Positions 24,579 through 34,320 of a stretch of DNA of 64,000 nucleotides are shown piece by piece. The notes under the pieces were generated by a model, which did not search any database, had not been told where the DNA came from, and saw only the letters and a program-made list of their open reading frames with translations. Origin of the DNA: Bifidobacterium stellenboschense. GTDB lineage: Bacteria; Actinomycetota; Actinomycetes; Actinomycetales; Bifidobacteriaceae. The position numbers were made by a program, and so were the translations under genes. Where the stretch lies: positions 1 through 64,000 of the forward strand of contig NZ_JGZP01000016.1 in assembly GCF_000741785.1 (NCBI RefSeq). Direction: 5' to 3'. Numbering within the stretch: position 1 is the first letter of the stretch; each line of letters opens with the position of its first letter.

Positions 24579-26654
24579 TCACTGGTTGCTGGAGTTGGAA
24601 CCGGTGGTGCCGGAACCGTTTTCGCCGGAGTCATCCGAATCGGAACCCGAGCTGGAGCCCTGCGTGGTGAGCGTAATCGTCGCGCCCTTCTCGGCCTGAC
24701 CGGCCTGCGGGTTCTGTGCGGTCACCTTGTCATTCGTGCCGGTCGAACCGGACTGCGCGACGGTGAAGCCGAGCGCCTCCAGCTGGGCCTTCGCGGAGGA
24801 GTACGTCTGGCCGGTCACGTTGGGCACCGTCACCTGCTCCTTGCCTCTCGACACGACGATCGTGACCGCGGAGCCTTGGGCGACGGACGAGCCCGAACCC
24901 GGGTTGACGCTCATCACCGTGCCGGCGGCGATCGTGTCCGAATACTCCTCGGTGATCGTCACCGTGAAGCCGAGCGATTGCAGCGTGGAGGTGGCCGCGT
25001 CCTTGTTCTGGCCGACGATGCCGTCCGGGATCTTCGTCATGCCGGAGGAGACGAACAGCTGGATTGCGGTGCCCTTCGGCTGCGAGGTGCCGGCCGCCGG
25101 ATCGGTGCGCGTCACGTCGTTCTGGTCGATGTCGGCGCTGTCTTCGGTCTGCACGTTGGCCATGACCTTGAAGCCGGCCTTCTCCAGCGTGGCCTTCGCC
25201 TCCGACTGCGACATGCCCTTCACATCGGGCACGGTCGTGCTCTGCGGGCCCGAGGAGAACCACACCTTCACGGTGGAGCCCTTGCGCGCCTTCTCGCCGC
25301 CCTTCGGGCTCTGCTTGGTGAACGTGCCCTCCGGTTCGGTCGAATCGTTGTCGACCATCGCTTGGAACTGGAATCCGGCTGCCTCGATCGTCGACTTGGC
25401 GCGGTCCTTCGTCATCGCGGAGGTGATCGTCGGCACGGTCGCGGTCTGCGTGGCCGCCTTCTCGCCGCCCATCGCGAAGAACACGGCGATGAGGATCGCG
25501 ACGACGACGAGGCCGCCGATCACCGAACCGATGATGATCTGCTTCTTGCGTTTCGCCTTCGCGGCCGCCTCGCGCTGCGCGGCGCGCGTGCGGGCCGCCG
25601 CGGCGGCGGTCTGCTGGCCCGCGCCGACGTTCGCCGGCACGCGGTCGAACTGGCCGGTCACCGGGTTGAACGCCTGCGTCGAGTTCTTGTCGTTCGGGTT
25701 GAGCGGCACGGTGGCGGCGTCCTGCTCGGCCTGCTTGCGCGCCTTCATGTTCGCCAGATCGGTGAGCGGGTTGAACGCGGCGGCCACCGGCACGCCGCCG
25801 TTCATGTACGTGAGGATGTCGTTCTTGAAGTCGGCGGCCGTCGCGTAGCGGTTCTGACGGTCCTTCGCCATCGCCTTCGCGCAGATCGAATCCCACATCT
25901 TCGGCAGTCCCGGCACGACGGCGCTCGGCGGCGTCGCCACTTCGGAGACGTGCTGGTAGGCGATCGCCACCGCCGAATCGCCGGTGAACGGCGGACGGCC
26001 GGTGAGCATCTCGTACAGCACGCAGCCGGCCGAATACAGGTCGGAGCGCATGTCGACGGTCTCGCCGCGCGCCTGCTCGGGGGAGAGGTACTGCGCGGTG
26101 CCGACCACGCCCTGCGACTGGGTCATCGTGGCGGCGGAGTCGTCGAGCGCGCGGGCGATGCCGAAGTCCATGACCTTGACCATGCCCTGCTCGGAGATCA
26201 TGATGTTGCCGGGCTTGATGTCGCGGTGGATGACGCCCATGCGGTGCGAGTATTCGAGCGCGTTGAGCACGCCGAGCATCACCTGTTCGGCGTCGCGCTG
26301 GCTCAGGGCGCCGTTCACGCGGATGATGTCGCGCAGCGTCTGGCCCTTCACATACTCCATGACGAGGTACGGCAGGCGCTCCGCCTGACCGTTGTCGCCC
26401 ATCACCGTCTCTTCGCCGGAATCGTAGATGTTGACGATGTTCGGGTTGTTCATCTGCGCGACCGAATGCGCCTCGCGGCGGAACCGCTTGAGGAAGATCT
26501 CGTCGTTGGCGAGGTCGGCGCGCATGATCTTGATGGCGACGGTGCGTCCCAGTCGCGTGTCCGTGGCGACGTGCACCTCGGCCATGCCGCCGCGGCCGAC
26601 CAGCTGTCCCAGCTGGTAGCGGCCCTGGGCGAGAGAAGAGGGCATGTTGCTCAT
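24579..26654 (-). CDS. pknB: Serine/threonine protein kinase PknB with PASTA repeats
   Basis: 691 aa, ATG 26654 with AAGGAG 6 bases upstream. Kinase domain (residues ~13-285): GRGGMAEV loop, Lys42, HRDIKPGN with Asp145, DFG 163-165, and activation loop with TMTQSQGVVGTAQYLSPEQ. A basic juxtamembrane segment precedes one membrane helix (~373-395). Four extracellular PASTA repeats follow (~400-665), which sense muropeptides or lipid II, then a Ser/Gly/Asp-rich tail. Regulates division and wall synthesis with PknA and the phosphatase upstream. Its start overlaps the pknA stop (ATGA). Confidence 0.96.
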   Translation of the reverse strand: MSNMPSSLAQGRYQLGQLVGRGGMAEVHVATDTRLGRTVAIKIMRADLANDEIFLKRFRREAHSVAQMNNPNIVNIYDSGEETVMGDNGQAERLPYLVMEYVKGQTLRDIIRVNGALSQRDAEQVMLGVLNALEYSHRMGVIHRDIKPGNIMISEQGMVKVMDFGIARALDDSAATMTQSQGVVGTAQYLSPEQARGETVDMRSDLYSAGCVLYEMLTGRPPFTGDSAVAIAYQHVSEVATPPSAVVPGLPKMWDSICAKAMAKDRQNRYATAADFKNDILTYMNGGVPVAAAFNPLTDLANMKARKQAEQDAATVPLNPNDKNSTQAFNPVTGQFDRVPANVGAGQQTAAAAARTRAAQREAAAKAKRKKQIIIGSVIGGLVVVAILIAVFFAMGGEKAATQTATVPTITSAMTKDRAKSTIEAAGFQFQAMVDNDSTEPEGTFTKQSPKGGEKARKGSTVKVWFSSGPQSTTVPDVKGMSQSEAKATLEKAGFKVMANVQTEDSADIDQNDVTRTDPAAGTSQPKGTAIQLFVSSGMTKIPDGIVGQNKDAATSTLQSLGFTVTITEEYSDTIAAGTVMSVNPGSGSSVAQGSAVTIVVSRGKEQVTVPNVTGQTYSSAKAQLEALGFTVAQSGSTGTNDKVTAQNPQAGQAEKGATITLTTQGSSSGSDSDDSGENGSGTTGSNSSNQ

Positions 26655-27625
26655 TGCTGCTCCTTCCAATGCGCTTGGCGGTCCGTGCCGTCGGCACGCC
26701 TGTCAGGCGTCGAGACGAGGGGGATGTGCGGGGTGCTGGAGATCCTGCGCGGCAGGCGCCGCCCCGTGATGATGGTGGAGTCGTTGAGTTCGGTCTGCTG
26801 GTCGAGCAGACGGCGTTCGATGCGCGCGAGCGTGCGAGAGACGACGAGCGCGTCCTTCGGGCGGTCGAGCGGGTCCTTGGCGAGCATCGACATGACGAAT
26901 TCGCGTAGCTGCACGTCGATGTCCGCGGGAAGCGGCGGCACCGGGTCGTTCACGTGCGCGGCGGCGATGTCGACGGGCGTCGCGCCGGTGAACGGGCGGT
27001 GCCCGCACAGGCCCTCGTAGGCGACCACGCCGAGCGAGTAGATGTCCGATTGGGGCGTGGCCTGCTGGCCCTGCGCCTGTTCGGGGGAGATGTACTGGGC
27101 GGTGCCGACGACCATGCCGTCCTGCGTGATCTGCTCCTGGTTGGTGGAGTAGGAGACGCCGAAGTCGGTGATCTTCACTTCGCCGTTGTCCGCGACCATG
27201 ATGTTCGCGGGCTTCACGTCGCGGTGGATCACGCCGTGGCTGTGCGCGACGAACAGGCCGCGCGCGGTCTGGATGAGGATCGGCAGCAGTTCGAGCGGGT
27301 CCATGGCGCCCTTCTCGTGGAAGATGTCCGCCAGGGATTTCGACGGCACGTACTCCATGATGAGGAACCCGATGCCGTCATGCTCGTAGTATTCGAACAG
27401 CGCGGCGATGTTCGGGTGCGCGAGGTTCGCGGAATTGTGCGCCTCGGCGCGAAGCCTGCGCAGTTTCGCCTCCGCGTTCGTCAGGTCGGATCGCAGCGCC
27501 TTGATGGCGACCGGCCGGCCGAGCTGGATGTCCCAGCCTTTCCACACTTCGCCCATGCCGCCCTTCGCGATGCGCGAGTCGAGGCGGTATCGGCGATGGA
27601 TGAGCTGTCCTTCGATCAGTTTCAT
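26651..27625 (-). CDS. pknA: Serine/threonine protein kinase PknA-like
   Basis: 324 aa, ATG 27625, overlapping the upstream pbpA stop by ATGA. Complete kinase domain: KGGMGEV loop, Lys42, HRDVKPAN with Asp136, DFGVSYSTNQEQITQDGMVVGTAQYISPEQ. After the domain only ~50 polar residues follow (SSTPHIPLVSTPDRRADGTD), and no membrane helix is seen, unlike mycobacterial PknA. It may therefore be soluble. Operon position between pbpA and pknB supports the name. Confidence 0.9.
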   Translation of the reverse strand: MKLIEGQLIHRRYRLDSRIAKGGMGEVWKGWDIQLGRPVAIKALRSDLTNAEAKLRRLRAEAHNSANLAHPNIAALFEYYEHDGIGFLIMEYVPSKSLADIFHEKGAMDPLELLPILIQTARGLFVAHSHGVIHRDVKPANIMVADNGEVKITDFGVSYSTNQEQITQDGMVVGTAQYISPEQAQGQQATPQSDIYSLGVVAYEGLCGHRPFTGATPVDIAAAHVNDPVPPLPADIDVQLREFVMSMLAKDPLDRPKDALVVSRTLARIERRLLDQQTELNDSTIITGRRLPRRISSTPHIPLVSTPDRRADGTDRQAHWKEQQ

Positions 27626-29088
27626 TGCTTGAGCGCCTCCTCGAGTACGGAACGGAAGATCGGGCCGGCGGAGGTGATGCCGTAGCCGGTGGTGTTGTGG
27701 ACGACGACGGCGATCGCGATCTTCGGATCGTCGGCGGGGGCGAAGCCCATCACCCATGCGTCGATCGCGCTGTTGTCGGCGCCGATCTGCGCGGTGCCGG
27801 TCTTCGCCGCCACGCTCACGCCGTCCGGGGCGAGCGTCGGGGAATCCTTCGTGACGACCGCCTGCATCATCTGCGTGAGCTTGTTCGCCGTGTCCGAGCT
27901 GAACGGTTCGGACATCGTCGAGGCCTTCGTCTCGGACAATACGGACAGGTCGCTGGCGCGCACGCGGTCGACGAGCGTGGGCCGTATCAGCGTGCCGTCG
28001 TTCGCGATCGCGGCGGCGATCATCGCGTTCTGCAGCGGCGTTTCGGTGACGTCGCCCTGGCCGATCGAGGCGAGCGCGAGCTTGTCGTCGGTCATCGACG
28101 TCGGGAAGTTCGAGGCGACGGCCTTCGACGGCGATCCGGTTGAGTCGGTGCCGTCCACGACGATCGAGCTGCCGAAGCCGAGCTTCGTGGCCATGTCGGC
28201 GATCTTGTCCTCGCCGAGCGCGACGCCGAGCTGCGCGAACGCCGTGTTCGACGAGTAGGCGAGGGCGTCCTCGAAGCTGATCGTGCCGTTCGAGCCGTTC
28301 GCCTGGTATTCGACGTTGGTGAGGTTCGTGACCGTGCCGGGCAGCGTGTAGCTCGCACCGGCCGGGATCTGCGTGTCCGTCTGGTACTGGCCGGTCTCCA
28401 GCGCGGTGGCCGCGACGACCGTCTTGAACGTCGATCCGGGCGGGAACAGCTGGCTGGTCGCGTTGTTGAGCATCGGATTGTTCGGATCCTGCGTGAGCTC
28501 CGCGTAGTTCTTGGTCAGCGTCTTGCCGTCATGCGTGGCGAGCACGTTCGGATCGTAGCTGGGCGTCGACACCATCGCGAGGATGCGGCCGGTCTTCGGT
28601 TCGATCGCGACGACCGAGCCGGACTGGTTGCCGAGCGCGTTGTACGCGACCTGCTGGAGGCCCGTGCTGATCGACGTCTCGATGTTCGCGCCCTTGTTCT
28701 CGGACCCGGTGAGCGTCGACTTGATGCGCTGCCAGAACAGGCTGTCCGATTCGCCGGAGAGCAACGAGTTGCGCGACGCCTCGATGCCGCGGTCGGCGCG
28801 CTGGCTGATCGAGAAGTAGCCGGTCACGGGCGCGTACAGCGGGCCGTTCGAGTAGGAGCGCTGGTATTTGAACGCGTCGTTCGACGGGTCGGACTTCGCG
28901 AGCACCGTGCCGTCGGCGGCGAGGATCGAGCCGCGCGGCGCGCCGAACTCATGGTAGAAGGCGCGCGAGTTGCGCGTGTCCGAGTTGAGTTCGGTCGCGC
29001 GGATCGCGGTGATGATCGTCGTGGAGAGGCCGAGGATCGTGAACAGCACGATCACGGCGGTGAACAGTTGGCGCAGCGTCTTGTTCAT
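27622..29088 (-). CDS. pbpA: Penicillin-binding protein (class B transpeptidase, PbpA/FtsI family)
   Basis: 488 aa, ATG 29088 with GGGAGG upstream, overlapping the rodA stop (ATGA). One N-terminal membrane anchor (LFTAVIVLFTILGLSTTIITAI), a dimerisation region (GAPRGSILAADGTVLAKS), then the transpeptidase: Ser219 in STFK, SSN 279-281, and KTG 429-431. Cross-links peptidoglycan, working with the SEDS protein encoded just upstream. Short for class B PBPs; no PASTA domain. Confidence 0.95.
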   Translation of the reverse strand: MNKTLRQLFTAVIVLFTILGLSTTIITAIRATELNSDTRNSRAFYHEFGAPRGSILAADGTVLAKSDPSNDAFKYQRSYSNGPLYAPVTGYFSISQRADRGIEASRNSLLSGESDSLFWQRIKSTLTGSENKGANIETSISTGLQQVAYNALGNQSGSVVAIEPKTGRILAMVSTPSYDPNVLATHDGKTLTKNYAELTQDPNNPMLNNATSQLFPPGSTFKTVVAATALETGQYQTDTQIPAGASYTLPGTVTNLTNVEYQANGSNGTISFEDALAYSSNTAFAQLGVALGEDKIADMATKLGFGSSIVVDGTDSTGSPSKAVASNFPTSMTDDKLALASIGQGDVTETPLQNAMIAAAIANDGTLIRPTLVDRVRASDLSVLSETKASTMSEPFSSDTANKLTQMMQAVVTKDSPTLAPDGVSVAAKTGTAQIGADNSAIDAWVMGFAPADDPKIAIAVVVHNTTGYGITSAGPIFRSVLEEALKQ

Positions 29089-30671
29089 CGGGCGCCTCCC
29101 CTGCGCGCGTGGGTGCCGGCGTGCCGCGGCAGCGCCTCGGTCTCCGCCTCGACGCGCGGCGCCTGACTGGTGTCGTCGATTGGCTCGTCGATCTCGTAGG
29201 CGAACGCGCCTTCCGGCTGGTAGGCGCCGTGGCGGCCGCGGCGCGCGTTGCGGCGTTCGCGCTCCGCGTCGGCCTCGTCGGCCGCGGCGCGCTCCGCCTG
29301 GCGCTCCTTCAACTCGTGGTCGCGCAGCACGGCCATCGCCTCGTACTGGAACGTCTCCGAATCGGTGTCCGGCGCGGGCTTGTTCGCCGCGTTCGAGATG
29401 ATGAGCAGCAGCGTCGCGAGGATGTAGTTCGCGATGAGCGATGAGCCGCCTGCCGCCATGTACGGCAGGGTGAGGCCGGTCAGGGGGATGACGAGCGTGA
29501 TGCCGCCGACCACGGTGAACACCTGGAACGCCATCGTGAACACGAGACCGGAGGCGAGCAGCTTGCCGAATCCGTCCTTGATCTTCATCGCGGTGATGAA
29601 GCCGGAGGCGATGATGACGACGTACAGCACGAGCACGCCCATGCAGCCGACGAGTCCCAGCTCCTCGCCGACGGAGGCGTAGATGTAGTCGGAGTTCGCG
29701 AACGGGGTGATGTTCGGATGCCCCTGGCCGAGTCCGGTGCCGAGCAGGCCGCCGGAGGCGAGGCCGAACAGGCCGGTCACGATCTGGTAGGAGCCGCCGT
29801 ACGCGCGGTTGTACAGCTCGTTGTCGAACGGATGCAGCCAGGCGTCCACGCGGGCGCCCACATGGCTGAACACGCTCGCGGAGAGCACGGCGCCCGCGGC
29901 GAACGCGATGAAGCCGATGACGATCCAGCTCAGACGGCCGGTCGCCACGTACAGCATCGAGACGAACATCGCGAAGAACATGAGCGAGGTGCCGAGGTCG
30001 TGCTGCATGATGAGCACGCCCATCGAAGCCACCCACACGATGATGATCGGGCCGAGGTCCTTGATGCGCGGCAGCTGCAGGCCGAGAATCTTCTTGCCGC
30101 CGACGGCCAGCTGGTCGCGGTGGTCGAACAGGTAGGCGGCGAAGAAGAACGCGAGGAACAGCTTCGCGAACTCGCCCGGCTGGATCTGCCCGATGCCGGG
30201 GATGCGGATCCAGATGCGCGCGCCGTTGATCTCCTGGCCGAGACCGGGCAGCATCGGGGAGAGCAGCAGCACGAGGCCCACCACCATGCTCACGTAGGAG
30301 AACCGGCGCAGCACGCGGTAGTCCTTGAGTCCGATGACGAGCGCCGCGCACAGCACGACCGCGACGCATACGAACATAATCTGGCGCAGGCCGGTCGACG
30401 TCTCGTTCTCATGGTCGATGCGCGCGATCATCAGCACGCCGATGCCGGTGAGCAGCAGCACGCACGGCTGGATCACCTGGCTCGCATACGGCTGGAACCG
30501 GTCCACGAGGATCCAGAACACGAGGGAGAGCGCGACGGCCACGCCCAGCGCGACCAAGTACTCCTGCGGGAAGGAGCCGTCGATACGGTAGAACATCTGA
30601 TAGAACGCGACGCCGCAGATCGCGAGCGATGCCAGCAGCAGCGCGATCTGTCGCAGACGGAGGGCGATCAT
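29085..30671 (-). CDS. rodA: SEDS-family peptidoglycan glycosyltransferase (RodA/FtsW)
   Basis: 528 aa, ATG 30671 overlapping the phosphatase stop (ATGA). About ten to twelve membrane segments. Family marks: ARIWIRIPGIGQIQPGEFAKLFLAFFFAAYL, HDLGTSLMFFAMF, the long extracellular loop with SYQIVTGLFGLASGGLLGTGLGQG, and DYIYASVGEELGLVG, ending in MAAGGSSLIANYILATLLL. Polymerises glycan strands together with the adjacent PBP. A cytoplasmic, Arg/Glu-rich tail of ~90 residues follows the last helix and could be a kinase target (inference). Confidence 0.95.
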   Translation of the reverse strand: MIALRLRQIALLLASLAICGVAFYQMFYRIDGSFPQEYLVALGVAVALSLVFWILVDRFQPYASQVIQPCVLLLTGIGVLMIARIDHENETSTGLRQIMFVCVAVVLCAALVIGLKDYRVLRRFSYVSMVVGLVLLLSPMLPGLGQEINGARIWIRIPGIGQIQPGEFAKLFLAFFFAAYLFDHRDQLAVGGKKILGLQLPRIKDLGPIIIVWVASMGVLIMQHDLGTSLMFFAMFVSMLYVATGRLSWIVIGFIAFAAGAVLSASVFSHVGARVDAWLHPFDNELYNRAYGGSYQIVTGLFGLASGGLLGTGLGQGHPNITPFANSDYIYASVGEELGLVGCMGVLVLYVVIIASGFITAMKIKDGFGKLLASGLVFTMAFQVFTVVGGITLVIPLTGLTLPYMAAGGSSLIANYILATLLLIISNAANKPAPDTDSETFQYEAMAVLRDHELKERQAERAAADEADAERERRNARRGRHGAYQPEGAFAYEIDEPIDDTSQAPRVEAETEALPRHAGTHARRGGAR

Positions 30672-32464
30672 TGCTGGGATCCGCCTTCCTTCTCCATCGT
30701 CTTCAACTCGTCGCGGATGAGCTTGACATGATCCTGCGCCTCGCCGAGGCTGTCGCGCACGATGCCCTGCTTGAGCTCGGTGCGCCACGTGGACGGCAGC
30801 TTGCTCACCTGGATCGACGTGCGCTCCACCTCATGCGACAGTTCGAAGCCCGCGAGGTTCGTGGGCACGCCCTGATAGATCGCGACGACGCCGTCCGCCT
30901 CGCCGACGTAGTACTTCGACTGGCTGTAGCGGTACGCGCCGAACAGGCCGCCCGCGATCGCCGCGAGCAGCGCGATCACCACGATGACGACGACCACGCG
31001 GCGGCGCTTGCGACGCCCGTGCTCGGTCTTGCGCTTCTCGACCTGCTCCTCGCGGATCGCCTGCCTGACGGCCGGATCGTTCGGATCGGTGGTGACTTCG
31101 CCGTCGCTTTTCTTGACGACCGGGATTTCGCCCGTATCCGGGTTCCTGCGTTCGCCCGCCTCATCGCGCACGATGGACGGCTGCGCGACGCGCGGCGTCT
31201 CGTCCTGCGCCTGCGGGGCGTTCGCGGAGGCCGCGTCGTGCGCCTCCTGCGTGAGCGCGGCGGCGCGACGGGCCGGAGAGCCGTCGTCGCGCAGCGCGGG
31301 CGCCGTCGCGACCGGCTCGTTGACGATGTCGGCGAGCGGTTCGAGGCTCGCGCTTGCCGCGCCGCCGACGAGCGGCGTCTGCTGCGGCAGCGCGAACGCG
31401 TGCGCGTCGAGCGCGAGCGTCGCGTCGCCGATCACGGCGGTCACATTGTCGGTGCTGCCGGCGCGCAACGCCATCGCGACGAGACGCTGGGCACATTCGG
31501 CCGGGTCGGACAGTTCCGTCATCGTCTCGCAGATCGTGGAATCCTCGAGCACGCCGCACAGGCCGTCGGAGCACAGCATCCAACGGTCGGCCGGATGCGC
31601 CTTGAGGATCGCGATGTCCGGATGCGGGTCGATGTCGAAATCGCCGAGCACGCGCATCACGACGTTGCGCTGCGGATGGTTCTTCGCCTCGGACGGCGTG
31701 ATGCGGCCCGTGTCGATGAGATGCTGGACGTAGCTGTGGTCCTGCGTGGCGCGGCTGAGCACGCCGTCGCGCAGCAGGTAGGCGCGGGAGTCGCCGATGT
31801 GCGCGAGCACCCACCAGCCGTTGACGAGCGCCACGGCGGTCACCGTGGTGCCCATGCCGGCGAGCTTGCGTTCGCGGCGGGCCTTGCCGACGATCGCGTC
31901 GTGCGCGGCCATCACCGACGTCTCCATCATCGACGCGATGGCGGCGACGTCGTCGGTCACGTCGTCGCGTTCGATGTGCGCGAGCGAGCGGATGGCGATC
32001 GTCGAGGCGGTGTCGCCGCCCGCATGGCCGCCCATGCCGTCGCAGATCGCGATGAAATGCTCGCCGGCGAACGAGGAATCCTGGTTGTTCGCGCGCACCG
32101 TGCCCACGTCGGAGACGGTGGTCGAGCACAGGAAGAGCTTCTGGTCGGCGGTGTCGGCGGTGGCCGCGCGATCGGTCTCGGCGCGCTCGTCGGCGTCGTT
32201 GATCGTGTCGCCGATCGTGTCGCCGTCGAACAGCTCGTGGCTGGCGGCGGTGCCGTGCAGGACCGACGCGATCGTGTCGCCGTCATCGTCGTAGTCGTCG
32301 TGCGCGGCGGCGTTCACGACGAGCGGCGTCGTGGTCTCGACGTCGCTCGCGTTGACGTGCAGCGCCTGCGTGGCCTGCGCGTCCTGATCGGCGCGCGCGG
32401 ACGGTTCCGCGGCGGCGTGCTGCGGCATCGGCGTGGTGGGCGACTGGTCGGCGGATCCTGTCAT
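30668..32464 (-). CDS. pstP: PP2C-type serine/threonine phosphatase (PstP/PppA)
   Basis: 598 aa; GAGGTGA about 7 bases upstream of ATG 32464. Removes phosphate from PknA/PknB targets. An unusual acidic, low-complexity N-terminal extension of ~105 residues precedes the catalytic domain: VGTVRANNQDS, CDGMGGHAGGDTAS, GTTVTAVAL, HIGDSRAYLL, MLCSDGL and AGSTDNVTAVIGD hold the metal-binding Asp residues. Then a Pro/Ala-rich linker, a membrane helix (~488-510) and an 85-residue external tail. Family members usually start at the catalytic domain, so the extension is odd; ATG-initiated shorter forms are possible. Confidence 0.93.
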   Translation of the reverse strand: MTGSADQSPTTPMPQHAAAEPSARADQDAQATQALHVNASDVETTTPLVVNAAAHDDYDDDGDTIASVLHGTAASHELFDGDTIGDTINDADERAETDRAATADTADQKLFLCSTTVSDVGTVRANNQDSSFAGEHFIAICDGMGGHAGGDTASTIAIRSLAHIERDDVTDDVAAIASMMETSVMAAHDAIVGKARRERKLAGMGTTVTAVALVNGWWVLAHIGDSRAYLLRDGVLSRATQDHSYVQHLIDTGRITPSEAKNHPQRNVVMRVLGDFDIDPHPDIAILKAHPADRWMLCSDGLCGVLEDSTICETMTELSDPAECAQRLVAMALRAGSTDNVTAVIGDATLALDAHAFALPQQTPLVGGAASASLEPLADIVNEPVATAPALRDDGSPARRAAALTQEAHDAASANAPQAQDETPRVAQPSIVRDEAGERRNPDTGEIPVVKKSDGEVTTDPNDPAVRQAIREEQVEKRKTEHGRRKRRRVVVVIVVIALLAAIAGGLFGAYRYSQSKYYVGEADGVVAIYQGVPTNLAGFELSHEVERTSIQVSKLPSTWRTELKQGIVRDSLGEAQDHVKLIRDELKTMEKEGGSQQ

Positions 32465-32471
32465 GGATGCA

Positions 32472-33053
32472 TCACCTCAGCTCGAAGGTAGTGGCGCCGA
32501 TGCGCACGGGCACACGGGCGGGAAGTACGGTTGGCACGGTCAGGCGCTGGTTGTTGACGACGGTTCCGTTCGTGGAACCGAGATCCTCGATCGCCCACTG
32601 GCCGGAATGTGGATCGGCGTACACGCGGGCGTGATGCGAGGAGACGAATTCGTCGTCGAGCACGACCGTGTTCGACGCGGCGCGGCCGAGCGTGATCGCC
32701 TCGCCGGTCAACGGCACCGACGAACCCGCCAACGGGCCGTCGATGATGACCAGCAGCGACGGACCCTGCGCCGCCGCAGGACGCTGCTGCACGGGCGCGG
32801 AAGCGCGTTGGCTACGGCGCGGCGATTCGCCGGCGGGGGAGGAGGGCGCCACGACGGGAGCGCCGCCCGTCACCGGAACGGCGGGGGCGGCGGCCTTGCG
32901 GGCGGCGTGGCGCTCCTTGCGGCGACGCGAACGCGAGGGACGCGGACTGAAGGACTCGATGTCCTTGTGCAAAGAACGCACGGCCAGCCATACGAACACC
33001 CACAGCAGGATCAGGAATCCATACTTGAGCAGTGCGAATGTCAGTTCGGTCAT
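32472..33053 (-). CDS. fhaB: FHA-domain protein FhaB/FipA
   Basis: 193 aa. One N-terminal membrane segment (FALLKYGFLILLWVFVWLAV), a basic Arg-rich linker, then an FHA domain (~110-190): ITLGRAASNTVVLDDEFVSSHHARVY and IEDLGSTNGTVVNNQRL, with the Arg/Ser/Asn residues that bind phosphothreonine. In mycobacteria the orthologue joins FtsZ and division proteins under kinase control. Seven bases before pstP. Confidence 0.93.
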   Translation of the reverse strand: MTELTFALLKYGFLILLWVFVWLAVRSLHKDIESFSPRPSRSRRRKERHAARKAAAPAVPVTGGAPVVAPSSPAGESPRRSQRASAPVQQRPAAAQGPSLLVIIDGPLAGSSVPLTGEAITLGRAASNTVVLDDEFVSSHHARVYADPHSGQWAIEDLGSTNGTVVNNQRLTVPTVLPARVPVRIGATTFELR

Positions 33054-33108
33054 GCGGTTTCGACCTTACTCTCTACGGGCCTGCACGGGTTTCACGCCGT
33101 GGGGCGCG

Positions 33109-33810
33109 TCACTCCTGCTCCTGGGAGGAGGCCCAGTAGAGGATGCGCGTGCGGCCGATCGTGATGGTGTTGCCGTCCAGCAGCGTGGCGGCGGGCACCT
33201 GATGGCCTTCGACGTACGTGCCGTTCGTGGAACCGAGATCGCGGGCGATCACGCCGTTCGGGGTGATGTCGATCTCGAGATGCTTGCGGGAGATGCCCGG
33301 GTCGTCGATGACGATGTCGCAGCCGGAGCCGCGGCCCAGGATCGTCTTCTCCTTGGTGAGCAGGTACTGGCTGCCGTTGATCTCCAGCAGCGGGCTGTCC
33401 TGGTTCTGGTCGTTCGTGGTGACCGGTACCGCGTTGCCCTGCACCGAGGCGGAGGTCAGCTTGAAGCTGCCCTTGCTCAGGTCGAGGTCCTCCTCGAAGA
33501 TCACGACCACCGGGCCGACGAACGCGTAGTGCTGGGTGCGCGCGTAGTTCGTCAGGTTGTCGGCCAGCTCGTCGGCGAGGGTCTCGCTGCCCCACTGTTC
33601 GATGCGGTCGAAGTCGGGCGTGCTCAGCTTGAAGCGGTATTCGTTCGGGGCGACCGTGCGGTCGCGGCCCACGGGCATGGCCTCGTTGTCGATCTCGCGC
33701 TCAAGTGCGCTGGACAAATCGACGGGCTGCAGGTCCTTGGAGCCGAACTTCGAGAACACTCCGTTCACTGCGCCTTCCACGCTTTTCTCAAAACGGTCGA
33801 GAACGCTCAT
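33109..33810 (-). CDS. fhaA: FhaA-like protein (DUF3662 plus FHA domain)
   Basis: 233 aa from ATG 33810, with AAAGGG 6 bases upstream. N-terminal ~120 residues are DUF3662 (VLDRFEKSVEGAVNGVFSKFGSKDLQPVDLSSALEREID), followed directly by a C-terminal FHA domain (ILGRGSGCDIVIDDPGISRKHLEI, RDLGSTNGTYVEGH). Mycobacterial FhaA (~527 aa) has a long Pro-rich linker that is missing here. Binds phosphorylated PknB, MviN or PbpA in relatives. First gene of the seven-gene leftward run. Confidence 0.92.
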   Translation of the reverse strand: MSVLDRFEKSVEGAVNGVFSKFGSKDLQPVDLSSALEREIDNEAMPVGRDRTVAPNEYRFKLSTPDFDRIEQWGSETLADELADNLTNYARTQHYAFVGPVVVIFEEDLDLSKGSFKLTSASVQGNAVPVTTNDQNQDSPLLEINGSQYLLTKEKTILGRGSGCDIVIDDPGISRKHLEIDITPNGVIARDLGSTNGTYVEGHQVPAATLLDGNTITIGRTRILYWASSQEQE

Positions 33811-34320
33811 AGTCATCCCTTTCTATCCTTGACTAGTGTACGCATGGGTTGGAACGGGCCATATTTCACGCGTCGATACTTGCAAAAGCAACAAATCACG
33901 GCGTGTTCCGGCGCGTGTCCCGCATCGTTTTAGGGCCGATTCCCCACCCAGTGCCCACTCACCTTCCTCCTCGCCCTGCCGACGGGGGCGTCGGCGGAGG
34001 ACGGACGGCCAAGGATCTCGCCCCCGCTGGCGGGGGCTGTCGGCGGAGCCGACTGGGGGTGGTCTCGCGCGTGGCGACGGGGGTTGCCGTCGACCACCCT
34101 CCGGCACTGCGTGCCACCTCCCGCCAGCGGGAGGAAGCAGACGTCCCGCGATTTGGCCTCCGTTAGCGGGGGGTTGTCGGCGGAGCCGGGCAGATAAGAA
34201 CCTTGCCCCCGCTGGCGGGGGCTGTCGGCGGAGCCGACTGGGGGTGGTTCCGCGGAGCGGCAACGGGCCCCGGTGGTCAGTCGTCCGGCCTTCCGCGCGA
34301 GTACGGGTATCGTGGCCCGT
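33811..34320. repeat. Gene-free stretch with three or more palindromic repeats
   Basis: Long-form copies at about 34018-34072 and 34203-34252 (GCCCCCGCTGGCGGGGGC then TGTCGGCGGAGCCGACTGGGGGTGG), and degenerate inverted or partial copies near 34095-34135 and 34150-34190. The first ~150 bases must hold the fhaA promoter; the last ~60 that of the peptidase. No gene seen. Confidence 0.75.

Noticed and set aside
22327-33595. Several long Arg/Ala-rich open frames opposite the kinase, PBP and sortase genes
   Set aside because: They mirror real genes with complete catalytic motifs and show the usual high-GC antisense composition.
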